A stretch of DNA of 64,000 nt, taken from NCBI RefSeq assembly GCF_002817655.1, contig NZ_NWQK01000003.1, positions 87,195-151,194 of the forward strand, written 5' to 3'. Within the stretch, counting starts at the first letter, position 1. Every line of letters starts with the position of its first letter. The notes under the pieces are model-generated. The model made no database searches and had not been told where the DNA came from. It saw only the letters and a list, made by a program, of their open reading frames with translations. Origin of the DNA: Candidatus Chlamydia corallus. Lineage in GTDB: Bacteria > Chlamydiota > Chlamydiia > Chlamydiales > Chlamydiaceae. Below are positions 27,534 to 39,537 of this stretch, piece after piece. Position numbers and translations under genes: made by a program.

Positions 27534-28559
27534 GTGTTGGAACAACATTCTCCTATCATTTCAGTTCAAAATGTTAGCAAGAATTTAGGCGACCATATTC
27601 TTCTCTCTGAAGTATCCTTTTTTGTTTATCCAGGAGAGGTTTTCGGGGTAGTTGGTCATAGTGGTTCTGGGAAAACAACACTTTTGCGTTGTTTAGACTT
27701 TCTTGATACGCCAACATCTGGCTCTATAAGTATAGCTGGGTTTGATAACTCTTTGCCAATGAAGAAGCTTTCACGTCGTGATTTTGCTAAAAAAGTTGCC
27801 TATATTTCTCAAAATTATGGACTGTTTTCTTCGAAAACCATATTTGAAAACATAGCCTATCCTCTGCGTATTTACCATCCAAAGATATCTAAGAATCAAC
27901 TTGAAGAACAGGTATACGACACTCTTAATTTTTTAAATCTCTATCATAGACGACACGCCTATCCAGGCAATTTAAGTGGTGGTCAACAACAAAAAGTTGC
28001 CATTGCTAGGGCGATTGTTGGTCAACCTGAAGTTGTGCTTTGTGATGAGATTACCTCTGCTTTAGATCCCAAATCTACTGAAGATATTATGGAGAGATTG
28101 CTTCAATTGAATCAGGAAAGAGGAGTTACTTTAGTTTTAGTGTCGCATGAAATGGATCTAGTAAAAAAAATGTGTTCGCATGTTTTGGTGATGCATGAGG
28201 GTCGTCTCGAGGAATTAGGGGCTACAGAGGAACTTTTTTTAAATTCTGAGAACCCAATTACCAATGAATTATTCCACGAAAATGTTAATACTTTAACCCT
28301 CAGTTCGTGTTATTTCCCAGAAAGCAAAGAGGAAGTCGTCAGATTAAATTTTCCAAAAGAACTCGCGATAAAGGGAATTATTAGTAAAGTGATTCAGACT
28401 GGACTTGTCTCTATGAATATTCTTTCAGGAAGTATCAATTTATTTAGAAAAGCGCCAATGGGATTTCTAATCGTTGTTTTGGAAGGGGAAATGGAGCAAC
28501 GTAAAAAAGCGAAAGAGTTTTTGATTGAACTAGGCGTTGTTATTAAAGAATTTTATTAA
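27534..28559 (+). CDS. metN: Methionine-type ABC transporter ATP-binding protein MetN
   Basis: ATPase of a MetNIQ-type importer. Walker A is GHSGSGKTT (41-49), the signature LSGGQQQ (147-153) and Walker B VVLCDE (167-172); residues about 265-341 form a C-terminal NIL-like regulatory domain. GTG 27534 is the start, eight bases after AGAGG. The same ribosome-binding site is even better placed for an out-of-frame ATG at 27527 (see findings). metI follows after 9 bp and metQ overlaps metI. Methionine is the usual substrate of the family; it is not proven here. Confidence 0.92.
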   Translation: MLEQHSPIISVQNVSKNLGDHILLSEVSFFVYPGEVFGVVGHSGSGKTTLLRCLDFLDTPTSGSISIAGFDNSLPMKKLSRRDFAKKVAYISQNYGLFSSKTIFENIAYPLRIYHPKISKNQLEEQVYDTLNFLNLYHRRHAYPGNLSGGQQQKVAIARAIVGQPEVVLCDEITSALDPKSTEDIMERLLQLNQERGVTLVLVSHEMDLVKKMCSHVLVMHEGRLEELGATEELFLNSENPITNELFHENVNTLTLSSCYFPESKEEVVRLNFPKELAIKGIISKVIQTGLVSMNILSGSINLFRKAPMGFLIVVLEGEMEQRKKAKEFLIELGVVIKEFY

Positions 28560-28568
28560 ATAAAGACT

Positions 28569-29234
28569 ATGCAGCCAGATCTTATTCGAATTTTATTAAA
28601 AGAAACAATCCATACATTTTATATGGTTTTGGCTGCTTTTTTCTTTTCCTGCGTTATTGGAGGGATGTTAGGTTTGGCACTCTTTTGCACATCTCCTAAG
28701 AGTCTTAACCCTAAGAAAAGCCTTTATGCAACAATATCAATGATTCTAAGTTTTCTTACGGCGATTCCATTTGCGATTCTTATTGTTATTCTTTTTCCTA
28801 TCACGCGATGGATTGTGGGAACTTCTTTAGGCCCTACGGCCTCTATTGTTCCTCTCACTATCGGAGCGATTCCTTTTGTCGTGACTTTAGTGGTGGATGC
28901 TTTTCGCAATTCCGCTCTCAGCTATCTTGAACCTGCGATTGCTTTGGGAATTCCTAAAAGGAATATTCTTTTTGGTATACTTCTACCTGAAAGTTATCCA
29001 CAACTTATATTTTCTCTTAAGTCTCTTGTTGTTCATCTCATTTCATGTTCGACTCTTGCAGGATTTGTTGGAGGCGGAGGATTAGGACAGTTATTGTTGC
29101 AGTATGGTTACTACCGTTTTGAGTGGTCGGTCACAATATCAGTACTTATTATAACTTTAGCTCTTATCGAATCTGTGCGTATTTTAGGAGATATCTGGGG
29201 GCGTCGTATATTAAAATATAGAGGGATTCTATGA
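28569..29234 (+). CDS. metI: Methionine-type ABC transporter permease MetI
   Basis: 221-residue inner-membrane subunit with about five helices and the ABC coupling segment (ALGIPKRNILFGILLPESYPQ region, about 125-145), which docks on MetN. Standard MetI length. Placed between metN (9 bp) and metQ (ATGA overlap at 29231-29234), confirming a three-gene importer operon. Confidence 0.92.
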   Translation: MQPDLIRILLKETIHTFYMVLAAFFFSCVIGGMLGLALFCTSPKSLNPKKSLYATISMILSFLTAIPFAILIVILFPITRWIVGTSLGPTASIVPLTIGAIPFVVTLVVDAFRNSALSYLEPAIALGIPKRNILFGILLPESYPQLIFSLKSLVVHLISCSTLAGFVGGGGLGQLLLQYGYYRFEWSVTISVLIITLALIESVRILGDIWGRRILKYRGIL

Positions 29235-30046
29235 AACAGAAGAGGTCATTGTTTCTATTTTTAATGCTGTTTTTGAGTTCTTGCTATAAGCAAGACTCTC
29301 AGGACATCATACGTATTGTAGCTAGTCCGACACCCCATGCCGAATTGTTGAACAGTTTGCAGACCGAGGCCAAGGATCTTGGAATCAAGCTAGAAATACT
29401 GCCAGTAGATGATTATCGTATTCCTAATCGTTTGCTTTTGGATAAACAAGTTGATGCAAACTACTTTCAACATCAAGCCTTTCTTGATGACGAATGTGAG
29501 CGTTATGATTGTAAGGGTAAGTTAGCTGTTATCGCTAAAGTTCATTTGGAACCCCAGGCAGTCTATTCTAAGAAGTATTCTTCTTTAGAGAACTTAAAAA
29601 TGCAAAAGAAACTGACTATAGCTATTCCTGTAGATCGTACGAATGCTCAGCGTGCTTTAAACTTATTAGAAGAGTGTGGAATCATTGTGTGCAAAGAGCC
29701 TGCGAATTTAAATATGACAGCTAAAGATGTCTGTGGCAAAGGAAATAGAGTTGTGAACATATTGGAGGTGTCAGCTCCTCTTCTTGTGGGAGCTCTTACT
29801 GATGTTGATGCCGCTGTGATTCCTGGAAATTTTGCTATAGCAGCAAACCTTTCTCCAAAGGAGGATAGCCTTTGTTTAGAAGATCTTTCCCTTTCTAAAT
29901 ACACAAATCTTGTTGTAATTCGTTCTGAAGACGTAGGTTCTCCTAAAATGGTAAAATTAGAGAAATTGTTAAACTCTCCTTCTGTTCAGCATTTTTTTGA
30001 CACAAAATACCGTGGAAATATTTTGACAATAACTCAAAAAAATTGA
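29231..30046 (+). CDS. metQ: Methionine-binding lipoprotein MetQ
   Basis: NlpA-family substrate-binding lipoprotein. The N-terminus is a lipoprotein signal with lipobox LSSC (Cys18), followed by IVASPTPHAELLNSL, DANYFQHQAFLDDE and AVIPGNFAIAANLSP, all typical of MetQ/NlpA. 271 residues is normal. The start ATG overlaps the metI stop (ATGA). It delivers the ligand to MetI-MetN at the inner membrane. Confidence 0.93.
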   Translation: MKQKRSLFLFLMLFLSSCYKQDSQDIIRIVASPTPHAELLNSLQTEAKDLGIKLEILPVDDYRIPNRLLLDKQVDANYFQHQAFLDDECERYDCKGKLAVIAKVHLEPQAVYSKKYSSLENLKMQKKLTIAIPVDRTNAQRALNLLEECGIIVCKEPANLNMTAKDVCGKGNRVVNILEVSAPLLVGALTDVDAAVIPGNFAIAANLSPKEDSLCLEDLSLSKYTNLVVIRSEDVGSPKMVKLEKLLNSPSVQHFFDTKYRGNILTITQKN

Positions 30047-30086
30047 TATGCTCGCAGTCCAATTTTGTTTTGGAGGCACGGTTTTT

Positions 30087-30587
30087 ATGGAGATTGATAT
30101 TAGTTCTCCACCATTTGGTATTTCTTCCATTTCTCAGTTTGTAACTAATTTACAAGGAAGTCTTCCCCTTTTGAACATAGTTGTAGGTGTTACTAGAATT
30201 AGTAGCACTTATGCTGAGATCTCAGAGGAAGAAACATGGGAAAAATCAAAAGGGTTTGAAGCAGAAAACACGACTTCCCCTCGTTCTGCAAATCTTTGGG
30301 GACATCGGATTCGTGGAATAATAGAAATTCTCGGTGGAGGGATAGTTTTATTAGCTTTAGAAATTACAGCAATGGTGCTCTCCTTGGTGATTAAATTAGT
30401 CCGGTTTCTTCTTGGATTGCTATGCACTTGCTTGTTTGGAATCGGGGTTTGTGCAATCGCCGTCATAGTAACCATCGCAGGAGTCATTACAGGAGTTGTT
30501 GTATCTTGTCTTGCGCTTCTTTTTCGACCTAGCAAGGTAGAGATTGCGGAAGGAGAAGAGGAGCCTTCTTTAGTTATACATATTTAG
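30087..30587 (+). CDS. Small membrane protein, possibly Inc-like
   Basis: About 166 residues, function unknown. I prefer ATG 30087, about ten bases after GGAGG, over an ATG at 30048 that lies two bases after the metQ stop. The N-terminal half is hydrophilic; residues about 75-150 form two strongly hydrophobic lobes (LLALEITAMVLSLVIKLV and VCAIAVIVTIAGVITGVVV), and the tail is acidic. This fits an Inc-type or other small inner-membrane protein. It could be read through from the metNIQ operon. Confidence 0.6.
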   Translation: MEIDISSPPFGISSISQFVTNLQGSLPLLNIVVGVTRISSTYAEISEEETWEKSKGFEAENTTSPRSANLWGHRIRGIIEILGGGIVLLALEITAMVLSLVIKLVRFLLGLLCTCLFGIGVCAIAVIVTIAGVITGVVVSCLALLFRPSKVEIAEGEEEPSLVIHI

Positions 30588-30851
30588 CGCTTGACGAAGT
30601 TTTTATTTACTGGTCTCTTAATATCCTTGGAACGGAAAGAAATGGATTTTTATGATAAGAATTCCTGCTCGTCTTATTGACTTTTTTCATTTCTGTGGAT
30701 ATAAGAAGTTTCTTTTGATGCAGCATATTATTAAAATTTTATCTAGAAACTAATGACAAGGGAAAACAGAAAAAAGACAAGACGTAAGAGTCTTTGAATT
30801 TGATAAATCTGTCCCTTTGTGATAAGTGCTGTGTTATTCTTCAGGTAGGAT

Positions 30852-31199
30852 ATGTTTTTAAAGCGAAAAAGGCGTGAGTTGTCTCAAGTTCAAAATAAAA
30901 GAACAGCTTCGCCTATAAAACACGCTAAACACTATCTCCGCAATTATTTGCAGGAAATTCAAAAAATTATGGCAGCTAGGCCTCATGATGCCATTGACGC
31001 TTGGAATCAGGTTTTTAGAGACAAATATAAAGGGATGTCTCAGGCTGTAGGTTTTAGAGATCATATTTTATTAGTAAAAGTTTACAATTCCTCGTTATAT
31101 GCTTTGTTAAAACAAACGCCTCAAAATGATTTGATTACAAGTTTGCATAAGGTAGCCTCCGACGTGCGGATTAGGGAAATACAGTTTTTGTTAGGATAG
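30852..31199 (+). CDS. dciA: DciA-like (DUF721) protein, candidate replicative helicase loader
   Basis: 115 residues with a basic N-terminus and a C-terminal domain that reads as DUF721/DciA: AWNQVFRDKYKGMSQAVG, then ILLVKVYNSSLYALLKQ, then VRIREIQFLLG. DciA binds DnaB helicase and is the ancestral bacterial loader in genomes without DnaC/DnaI. It starts after a 264-bp gap and its stop is 3 bp before gyrB, the position DUF721 genes occupy in many bacteria. The family call is from pattern recognition; function follows from family knowledge. Confidence 0.75.
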   Translation: MFLKRKRRELSQVQNKRTASPIKHAKHYLRNYLQEIQKIMAARPHDAIDAWNQVFRDKYKGMSQAVGFRDHILLVKVYNSSLYALLKQTPQNDLITSLHKVASDVRIREIQFLLG

Positions 31200-33620
<2,421 letters not shown>

Positions 33621-33635
33621 GAGTCCACAATCCCT

Positions 33636-36131
33636 ATGTTGAATAAAGACGAAATCATAGTCCCTAAAAATCTTGAAGACGAGATGAAGGAAAGTTACCT
33701 TCGCTATTCGATGTCAGTCATTATATCTCGGGCACTTCCAGATATCCGAGATGGACTCAAGCCTTCACAAAGAAGAATTCTTTACGCCATGAAGCAACTC
33801 AGTCTTTCTCCAGGAGCTAAGCATCGTAAATGCGCGAAAATTTGTGGGGACACCTCTGGAGACTACCACCCGCATGGTGAAAGCGTAATTTATCCCACTC
33901 TTGTCCGTATGGCTCAGAGTTGGGCAATGCGTTACCCTCTGGTAGATGGACAAGGGAATTTCGGCTCTATAGACGGAGATCCACCTGCTGCCATGCGTTA
34001 CACAGAAGCTCGTCTTACCCATAGTGCTATGTATCTTATGGAAGACTTAGATAAAGATACTGTGGATATTATTTCAAACTACGACGAAACAAAACACGAA
34101 CCCGTAGTTTTTCCTTCTAAATTTCCTAATCTTCTTTGCAATGGTTCTTCTGGAATCGCTGTTGGGATGGCAACAAACATCCCTCCCCACAATCTAGGAG
34201 AACTTATAGAGGCAACACTCCTTCTTCTTGCCAATCCTCAAGCTTCTGTAGATGAGATTTTACAAATCATGCCAGGTCCTGATTTTCCTACAGGAGGAAT
34301 TATTTGTGGTTCTGAAGGTATTCGCGCGACTTATACTACGGGACGAGGAAAAATCAAAGTTCGTGCTCGTCTGCATGTAGAAGAGAATGAGGATACACAT
34401 CGAGAGAGTATCATCATTACGGAAATGCCTTACAATGTCAATAAATCACGTTTGATTGAGCAGATCGCGAATCTTGTAAATGAAAAGACGCTGGCGGGTG
34501 TCTCAGATGTTCGGGATGAGTCTGATAAAGATGGAATCCGTGTTGTCCTTGAAATAAAAAAAGGAGAGTCTTCGGAGATTATTATCAATAGGCTCTATAA
34601 GTTTACCGATGTACAGGTAACTTTTGGGGCGAATATGCTTGCCCTAGACAAGAACTTACCTAGGACCATGAGTATACATAGAATGATTTCTGCTTGGATA
34701 CGCCATCGTAAAGAGGTCATTCGTCGTAGAACTCGTTACGAGTTAAACAAAGCAGAAACACGGGCCCATGTTTTAGAAGGGTACCTTAAGGCTTTATCCT
34801 GCTTAGATGCATTAGTAAAAACTATTCGCGACAGTGGGAATAAAGAACATGCTAAAGAACGGATAATCGAATCTTTTGGTTTTAGTGAACCTCAAGCTAT
34901 TGCGATTCTAGAACTACGTTTGTATCAACTTACAGGTTTAGAAGCTGAGAAGATTCAAAAAGAGTACGAAGAACTACTAAATAAAATTGCTTATTATAAG
35001 CAAATTTTAGCGGATGAAGGTTTAGTAAAAGATATTATCAGAAATGAGTTGCAAGATCTTTTGAAGCATCATAAGACAGTTCGCCGGACCACTATAGAAT
35101 TTGATGCCGATGATATTCGTGATATTGAAGACATCATTGCTAATGAGTCTGTTATCATAACGATATCAGGAGATGATTACGTAAAGAGAATGCCTGTAAA
35201 AGTGTTCAAGGAACAACGTCGTGGAGGGCATGGAGTTACGGGATTTGATATGAAGAAAGGATCAGGGTTCCTAAAGGCTGTATACTCTGCCTTTACTAAA
35301 GACTATCTCTTGATCTTTACTAATTTTGGCCAATGTTATTGGTTAAAGGTATGGCAGCTCCCAGAGGGGGAACGGAGAGCAAAAGGCAAACCTATCATTA
35401 ATTTCCTAGAAGGAATTCGTCCTGGAGAGGAGCTTGCAGCTATATTGAATATTAAGAGTTTCGATAATGCTGGCTTTTTATTTTTAGCTACCAAACGCGG
35501 TGTTGTTAAAAAAGTTGCCTTAGACGCCTTTAGCAACCCTAGGAAAAAGGGGATACGTGCTTTAGAGATAGATAATGGAGATGAACTAATAGCAGCTTGT
35601 CACATTGTTAGTGATGAAGAGAAGGTCATGTTATTTACTCATCTTGGTATGGCAGTTCGCTTTCCCCATGAAAAAGTCCGTCCTATGGGTAGGACCGCAC
35701 GTGGTGTTCGTGGTGTTTCTTTAAAAAATCAAGAAGATAGAGTCGTAAGTTGTCAAATTGTGACTGAGAACCAATCTGTTTTAATTGTATGTGATCAAGG
35801 TTTTGGTAAGAGATCTTTAGTAGAAGATTTCCGTGAAACAAATCGTGGGGGAGTGGGCGTACGTTCTATTCTTATCAATGAGAGAAACGGCAATGTGTTA
35901 GGGGCTATTCCTGTAACGGACCACGATAGTATTTTATTAATGTCGAGTCAGGGACAGGCAATTCGCATTAACATGCAAGATGTTAGGGTGATGGGGAGAT
36001 CGACTCAAGGGGTACGTTTAGTTCATTTGAAAGAAAGCGACGCTCTTGTTTCTATGGAAAAACTTTCTTCTAATGATGATGTACTATCGGGATCTGAAGA
36101 AGAGTGTTCTGGTATACAAAGCCTAAGGTAG
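33636..36131 (+). CDS. gyrA: DNA gyrase subunit A
   Basis: Breakage-reunion subunit of gyrase. Residue numbering matches E. coli GyrA: the catalytic Tyr122 is in AMRYTEARL, and the quinolone region is [11 protein letters not shown] (78-88), with Ser83 kept but Glu82 and Pro87 where E. coli has Asp. The C-terminal third holds beta-pinwheel repeats including [10 protein letters not shown] (GyrA-box) around 525. 831 residues. The tmk start is 4 bp downstream of its stop. Confidence 0.97.
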   Translation: MLNKDEIIVPKNLEDEMKESYLRYSMSVIISRALPDIRDGLKPSQRRILYAMKQLSLSPGAKHRKCAKICGDTSGDYHPHGESVIYPTLVRMAQSWAMRYPLVDGQGNFGSIDGDPPAAMRYTEARLTHSAMYLMEDLDKDTVDIISNYDETKHEPVVFPSKFPNLLCNGSSGIAVGMATNIPPHNLGELIEATLLLLANPQASVDEILQIMPGPDFPTGGIICGSEGIRATYTTGRGKIKVRARLHVEENEDTHRESIIITEMPYNVNKSRLIEQIANLVNEKTLAGVSDVRDESDKDGIRVVLEIKKGESSEIIINRLYKFTDVQVTFGANMLALDKNLPRTMSIHRMISAWIRHRKEVIRRRTRYELNKAETRAHVLEGYLKALSCLDALVKTIRDSGNKEHAKERIIESFGFSEPQAIAILELRLYQLTGLEAEKIQKEYEELLNKIAYYKQILADEGLVKDIIRNELQDLLKHHKTVRRTTIEFDADDIRDIEDIIANESVIITISGDDYVKRMPVKVFKEQRRGGHGVTGFDMKKGSGFLKAVYSAFTKDYLLIFTNFGQCYWLKVWQLPEGERRAKGKPIINFLEGIRPGEELAAILNIKSFDNAGFLFLATKRGVVKKVALDAFSNPRKKGIRALEIDNGDELIAACHIVSDEEKVMLFTHLGMAVRFPHEKVRPMGRTARGVRGVSLKNQEDRVVSCQIVTENQSVLIVCDQGFGKRSLVEDFRETNRGGVGVRSILINERNGNVLGAIPVTDHDSILLMSSQGQAIRINMQDVRVMGRSTQGVRLVHLKESDALVSMEKLSSNDDVLSGSEEECSGIQSLR

Positions 36132-36135
36132 AGTC

Positions 36136-36756
36136 GTGTTTATAGTAATTGAGGGAGGCGAGGGATCTGGCAAAAGCTCTTTGGCAAAAGTTTTGCGAGA
36201 TCAGTTAGTAGCTCAAGATCGGAAGGTTTTATTAACAAGGGAACCTGGGGGTTGCGTTGTAGGCGAAAGACTTCGCGATGTAATTCTTAATCCCCCTCAA
36301 GTAGAACTTTCTCATTTTTGTGAACTCTTTTTGTTTCTTGGATCACGTGCTCAGCATATCCAAGAAGTGATTGTTCCAGCATTGCATGAGGGTTATACTG
36401 TTATTTGTGAAAGATTTCACGATTCCACTATTGTTTATCAGGGAATAGCTGAAGGTTTGGGTGTTGATTTTGTTACAGACCTTTGTTACAAGGTTGTAGG
36501 GCCTATACCTTTCCTTCCTGATTTTGTTTTGCTGTTGGATATTCCAGTAGAAATTGGTTTGCAAAGGAAGAATCAACAAAAGGCTTTAGACAAATTTGAA
36601 AAGAGGCCTTTAAGCTATCATAACAGCATTCGAAAGGGTTTTTTATCGTGTGCCAGTGCCGATCCTAGTCGTTACTTGGTTCTTGATGCTTGTGAATCAC
36701 TAACTAGTTTAATAAACAAGGTGATGTTACACACTCAACTCGGGCTATGTACTTAG
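36136..36756 (+). CDS. tmk: Thymidylate kinase
   Basis: Tmk phosphorylates dTMP to dTDP. GGEGSGKS (7-14) is Walker A, TREPGG is the substrate motif, ERFHDSTIVYQG is the DRY/DRx-type segment, and LLDIPVEIGLQR leads to the lid. 206 residues, normal length. Starts with GTG 36136, four bases after gyrA; its last ten bases overlap holB. Confidence 0.94.
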   Translation: MFIVIEGGEGSGKSSLAKVLRDQLVAQDRKVLLTREPGGCVVGERLRDVILNPPQVELSHFCELFLFLGSRAQHIQEVIVPALHEGYTVICERFHDSTIVYQGIAEGLGVDFVTDLCYKVVGPIPFLPDFVLLLDIPVEIGLQRKNQQKALDKFEKRPLSYHNSIRKGFLSCASADPSRYLVLDACESLTSLINKVMLHTQLGLCT

Positions 36757-37643
36757 AAGAAGAGAATCGGGGCTGGGAAGCTTTACTTAAGAAAGTTTAT
36801 AATCAGGAGATTCCTCCAGCTATACTACTCCATGGATTTACTTTTCCTATCTTACAGGATAAAGCAGAACAGTTGGCTTCAGAGATTTTACTACGGTCAT
36901 CTCCAGGTTCGGAGCATAAAGTTTCTCAAAAGATTCATCCTGATATTTATCAATTCTTTCCTGAAGGGAAAGGAAGACTACACTCTATAGATCTCCCTAG
37001 GGGAATTAAGAAGCAGATTTATATATCTCCTTTTGAAGCAAATTATAAGGTCTATATTATTCATGAGGTAGATCGAATGACTTTAGCTGCAATTTCTGCA
37101 TTTTTAAAAGTCTTCGAAGAACCTCCAAAGCATGCTGTTATCATATTGACAACTGCAAAAGTTCAGAGATTGCCAAAGACAATTATCTCCCGGAGTCTAT
37201 CTATTTTTATTGAGAGAGGAGAGAAGATATTATCTTCCAAAGAAACATTTTCTTATTTATTTCGTTATGCCCAATGTGAAATGACTGTTACTGAAGTTTC
37301 TCAAATTATAAAAGACTCTCCAGAGATAGACAAGCAGGTATGGAGAGACAGGGTAAAACAATTACTGGAGGTACTCCTTGAGTTGTATCGAGATCGTTAT
37401 ATGCTGCATTTAGGATTAAAGGCGTCGGCTTTAAACTGTCCTGAGCATGTTAAGGAGATCTTACAATTGCCATTGTTGTCTTTAGACAAGGTGCTTTTAG
37501 TTATAGAATCTGCCTGTCGGTCATTGGACAACTCCTCATCAGCAGCCTCTGTATTAGAATGGGTAGCTATTCAGTTGTTATCTCTGAAGTATAAACAAGA
37601 GAAGCTATTATCTAGTAACGGTTGCTACCCTGTATCCAATTAG
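36747..37643 (+). CDS. holB: DNA polymerase III delta' subunit
   Basis: Clamp-loader delta' protein (298 residues). The clamp-loader arrangement is visible as ILLHGFTFPILQDKAEQLA at the Walker A position (no functional P-loop, as usual for delta'), YIIHEVDRMTLAAISAFLKV, FEEPPKHAVIIL and the SRC-like ISRSLSIFI. It overlaps the tmk 3' end by ten bases, and its own 3' end overlaps the convergent esterase gene by 32 bp. Confidence 0.9.
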   Translation: MYLEEENRGWEALLKKVYNQEIPPAILLHGFTFPILQDKAEQLASEILLRSSPGSEHKVSQKIHPDIYQFFPEGKGRLHSIDLPRGIKKQIYISPFEANYKVYIIHEVDRMTLAAISAFLKVFEEPPKHAVIILTTAKVQRLPKTIISRSLSIFIERGEKILSSKETFSYLFRYAQCEMTVTEVSQIIKDSPEIDKQVWRDRVKQLLEVLLELYRDRYMLHLGLKASALNCPEHVKEILQLPLLSLDKVLLVIESACRSLDNSSSAASVLEWVAIQLLSLKYKQEKLLSSNGCYPVSN

Positions 37644-38346
37644 GAATCATGGTTTGCATTTTTTGGAATGCTATAGAAGGAATTTTATGTCCCCCACGGA
37701 AAGAGACAAATTCTCCGTTCAATTTTGTTGATAGAAGGTCATGAAGGTGCGTTCCCAAGATATAGGGAAGAATTTCATCTTGATGACCATGGCTTTGTAA
37801 AAATGGGACTTGAGCACACTCTCTAATGCCTTGACCCCAACCTTTATTAAAAAGTCTTGCGCCAGCAAAGATTAAGGCCCCAGCATAAGGATTCTGAGAG
37901 GTTAAGACAAGATGGGTAGTCATGATTGCTCCTTGACTAAATCCACCGATGATAATTTCATTATAAGGACGATTGAGGCTGTTAATAAGCTTTTCTAAGG
38001 CTTCTTTCGGCGAGTCTAGGTCTACATCAAACAGTTCATCGTATTTTTCTTTGAGATTTTCTGCCCCGTTAGCATAGAGTGTCGAGAGTTCTTGCAACAA
38101 AAGAACGTTAAGAGGAAACCATGCACGACCTCCTTGGAAGTCATTATCTAAGGGGAGAATTCCATTTGGAAAAATCCATGTGGGGCGTAGTTGTGAAAAC
38201 GAGCATATTGAAGGAAAAAAGGTTAGATTATCAGCCATGGATCCATAACCATGACATAAAATAATGACAGGATCTTGAGGATTTCCAGGGCACTCTATCG
38301 CTTCAATATTTCCAAATTTGCGACGAAAAAAAGAATAGTCAGTCAT
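37612..38346 (-). CDS. Carboxylesterase / lysophospholipase-like alpha/beta hydrolase
   Basis: 244-residue hydrolase of the phospholipase/carboxylesterase (LYPLA-like) family. The oxyanion motif HGYGSMADN (32-40), nucleophile elbow GGFSQGA with Ser137, Asp190 (GHQDEILPY) and His220 (RGGHKIP) form the triad. No signal peptide, so cytosolic or secreted by another route. Substrate unknown. The 3' end overlaps holB tail to tail. Confidence 0.85.
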   Translation of the reverse strand: MTDYSFFRRKFGNIEAIECPGNPQDPVIILCHGYGSMADNLTFFPSICSFSQLRPTWIFPNGILPLDNDFQGGRAWFPLNVLLLQELSTLYANGAENLKEKYDELFDVDLDSPKEALEKLINSLNRPYNEIIIGGFSQGAIMTTHLVLTSQNPYAGALIFAGARLFNKGWGQGIRECAQVPFLQSHGHQDEILPYILGTHLHDLLSTKLNGEFVSFRGGHKIPSIAFQKMQTMIPNWIQGSNRY

Positions 38347-38659
38347 AATTTGTACTTTTTACTTATAAGAAATTACCACGTTATATCGAAGAGAATTAGG
38401 GATCAATACTTTCTTTTGCCTATTCAAGATAGGATCAATATTTTAAAATGTAACATATAGTTTTTGGTTTTTGAATATTTAATTTCTATAAATTAATGAA
38501 AATCGGTTCTTTTGAATAAAAATAATGGATTTGAATAAACTTTTTCAGTTAATCTAATAACCCCGTTCTTGATAAAGAGCGTATAAAATATACGTATAAG
38601 GTGTTTTTTGGTGGATTCTAAAAAACGTATTGATCCTTTAATCTATTTTTGGAGCTGTT
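38347..38659 (+). other. Intergenic region between esterase and Sua5/YrdC gene
   Basis: 313 bp, divergent. It should hold promoters for both neighbours. GGAG at 38651-38654 is the ribosome-binding site of the next gene. No RNA gene or strong hairpin seen. Confidence 0.45.
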
Positions 38660-39523
38660 GTGGCTGATACAAAAGCGGAGATTACTTTTTCGTTTCCAAA
38701 AATTATATCATCTATAAATCAGGGGAAAGTCGTTGCTCTTCCTACCGATACGGTCTATGGGTTTCTCCTTGCTTTGGATGCCTCTGACGCTGAAGAGAGG
38801 CTGTATGCTTTAAAATATAGAGAGCCTAGCAAAGCTTTTGCTCTTTATGTGAATTCCCTTGAAGATATTGAAAAAATTTCAGGCTATCCATTATCTCCTA
38901 TGGCTCGAAAATTAGCTCAACATCTTTTGCCAGGAGCAATTACTTTAGTGGTTAAGCACCGCAATCCCAGGTTTCCTAAAGAAACACTTGCTTTTCGGAT
39001 TGTAGATCACCCAATAGTTCAGGAAACTGTAGATCGTTGTGGGAGTTTAATTGGAACATCTGCGAATCTCTCAGGTTTTCCTTCAGCTCTTAAAGCCGAA
39101 GAGGTATTTACAGACTTTGCTGATCATGATCTTTGTATTTTTGACGGCCCTTGTTCCCATGGTTTAGAATCAACAGTAGTTGCCACGGATCCTCTTTGTA
39201 TTTATCGTGAGGGGGTGATTTCTCGCTCTGTTATAGAAAGTATCACAGGGATCGAAGCTACGATCTTTAGTAGAACGTATCACGCTTTTTCGAAGCATAT
39301 GAAGATATACACTGTCAAAAATCAAACAGAGCTACAGTCTTTCTTAAGAAGGTTTCCTGATTTTAAAGGTATGATTTGTGAATATCCTGAACCCAAAAAT
39401 TTTTATATTAGGTTACGGGAAGTCTTGAAGAATACCACTCCTTCTATAGTCTTTATTTATGATATAAATACTTCTGACTATCCCGAACTTTTTCCTTTTC
39501 TTTCTCCTTATTATATTGATTAG
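38660..39523 (+). CDS. Sua5/YciO/YrdC-family threonylcarbamoyl-AMP synthase
   Basis: This family makes threonylcarbamoyl-AMP for the t6A modification of ANN-decoding tRNAs. About residues 12-190 form the YrdC fold: PTDTVYGFLLALDA, LKYREPSKAFALYV, FRIVDHPIV and IGTSANLSGFPS are family motifs. The 287 residues exceed a minimal TsaC (about 190) and carry a short C-terminal extension, but lack a clear full Sua5 domain. GTG start with GGAG five bases upstream. Confidence 0.88.
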   Translation: MADTKAEITFSFPKIISSINQGKVVALPTDTVYGFLLALDASDAEERLYALKYREPSKAFALYVNSLEDIEKISGYPLSPMARKLAQHLLPGAITLVVKHRNPRFPKETLAFRIVDHPIVQETVDRCGSLIGTSANLSGFPSALKAEEVFTDFADHDLCIFDGPCSHGLESTVVATDPLCIYREGVISRSVIESITGIEATIFSRTYHAFSKHMKIYTVKNQTELQSFLRRFPDFKGMICEYPEPKNFYIRLREVLKNTTPSIVFIYDINTSDYPELFPFLSPYYID

Positions 39524-39537
39524 TATCTAGGTGCATT

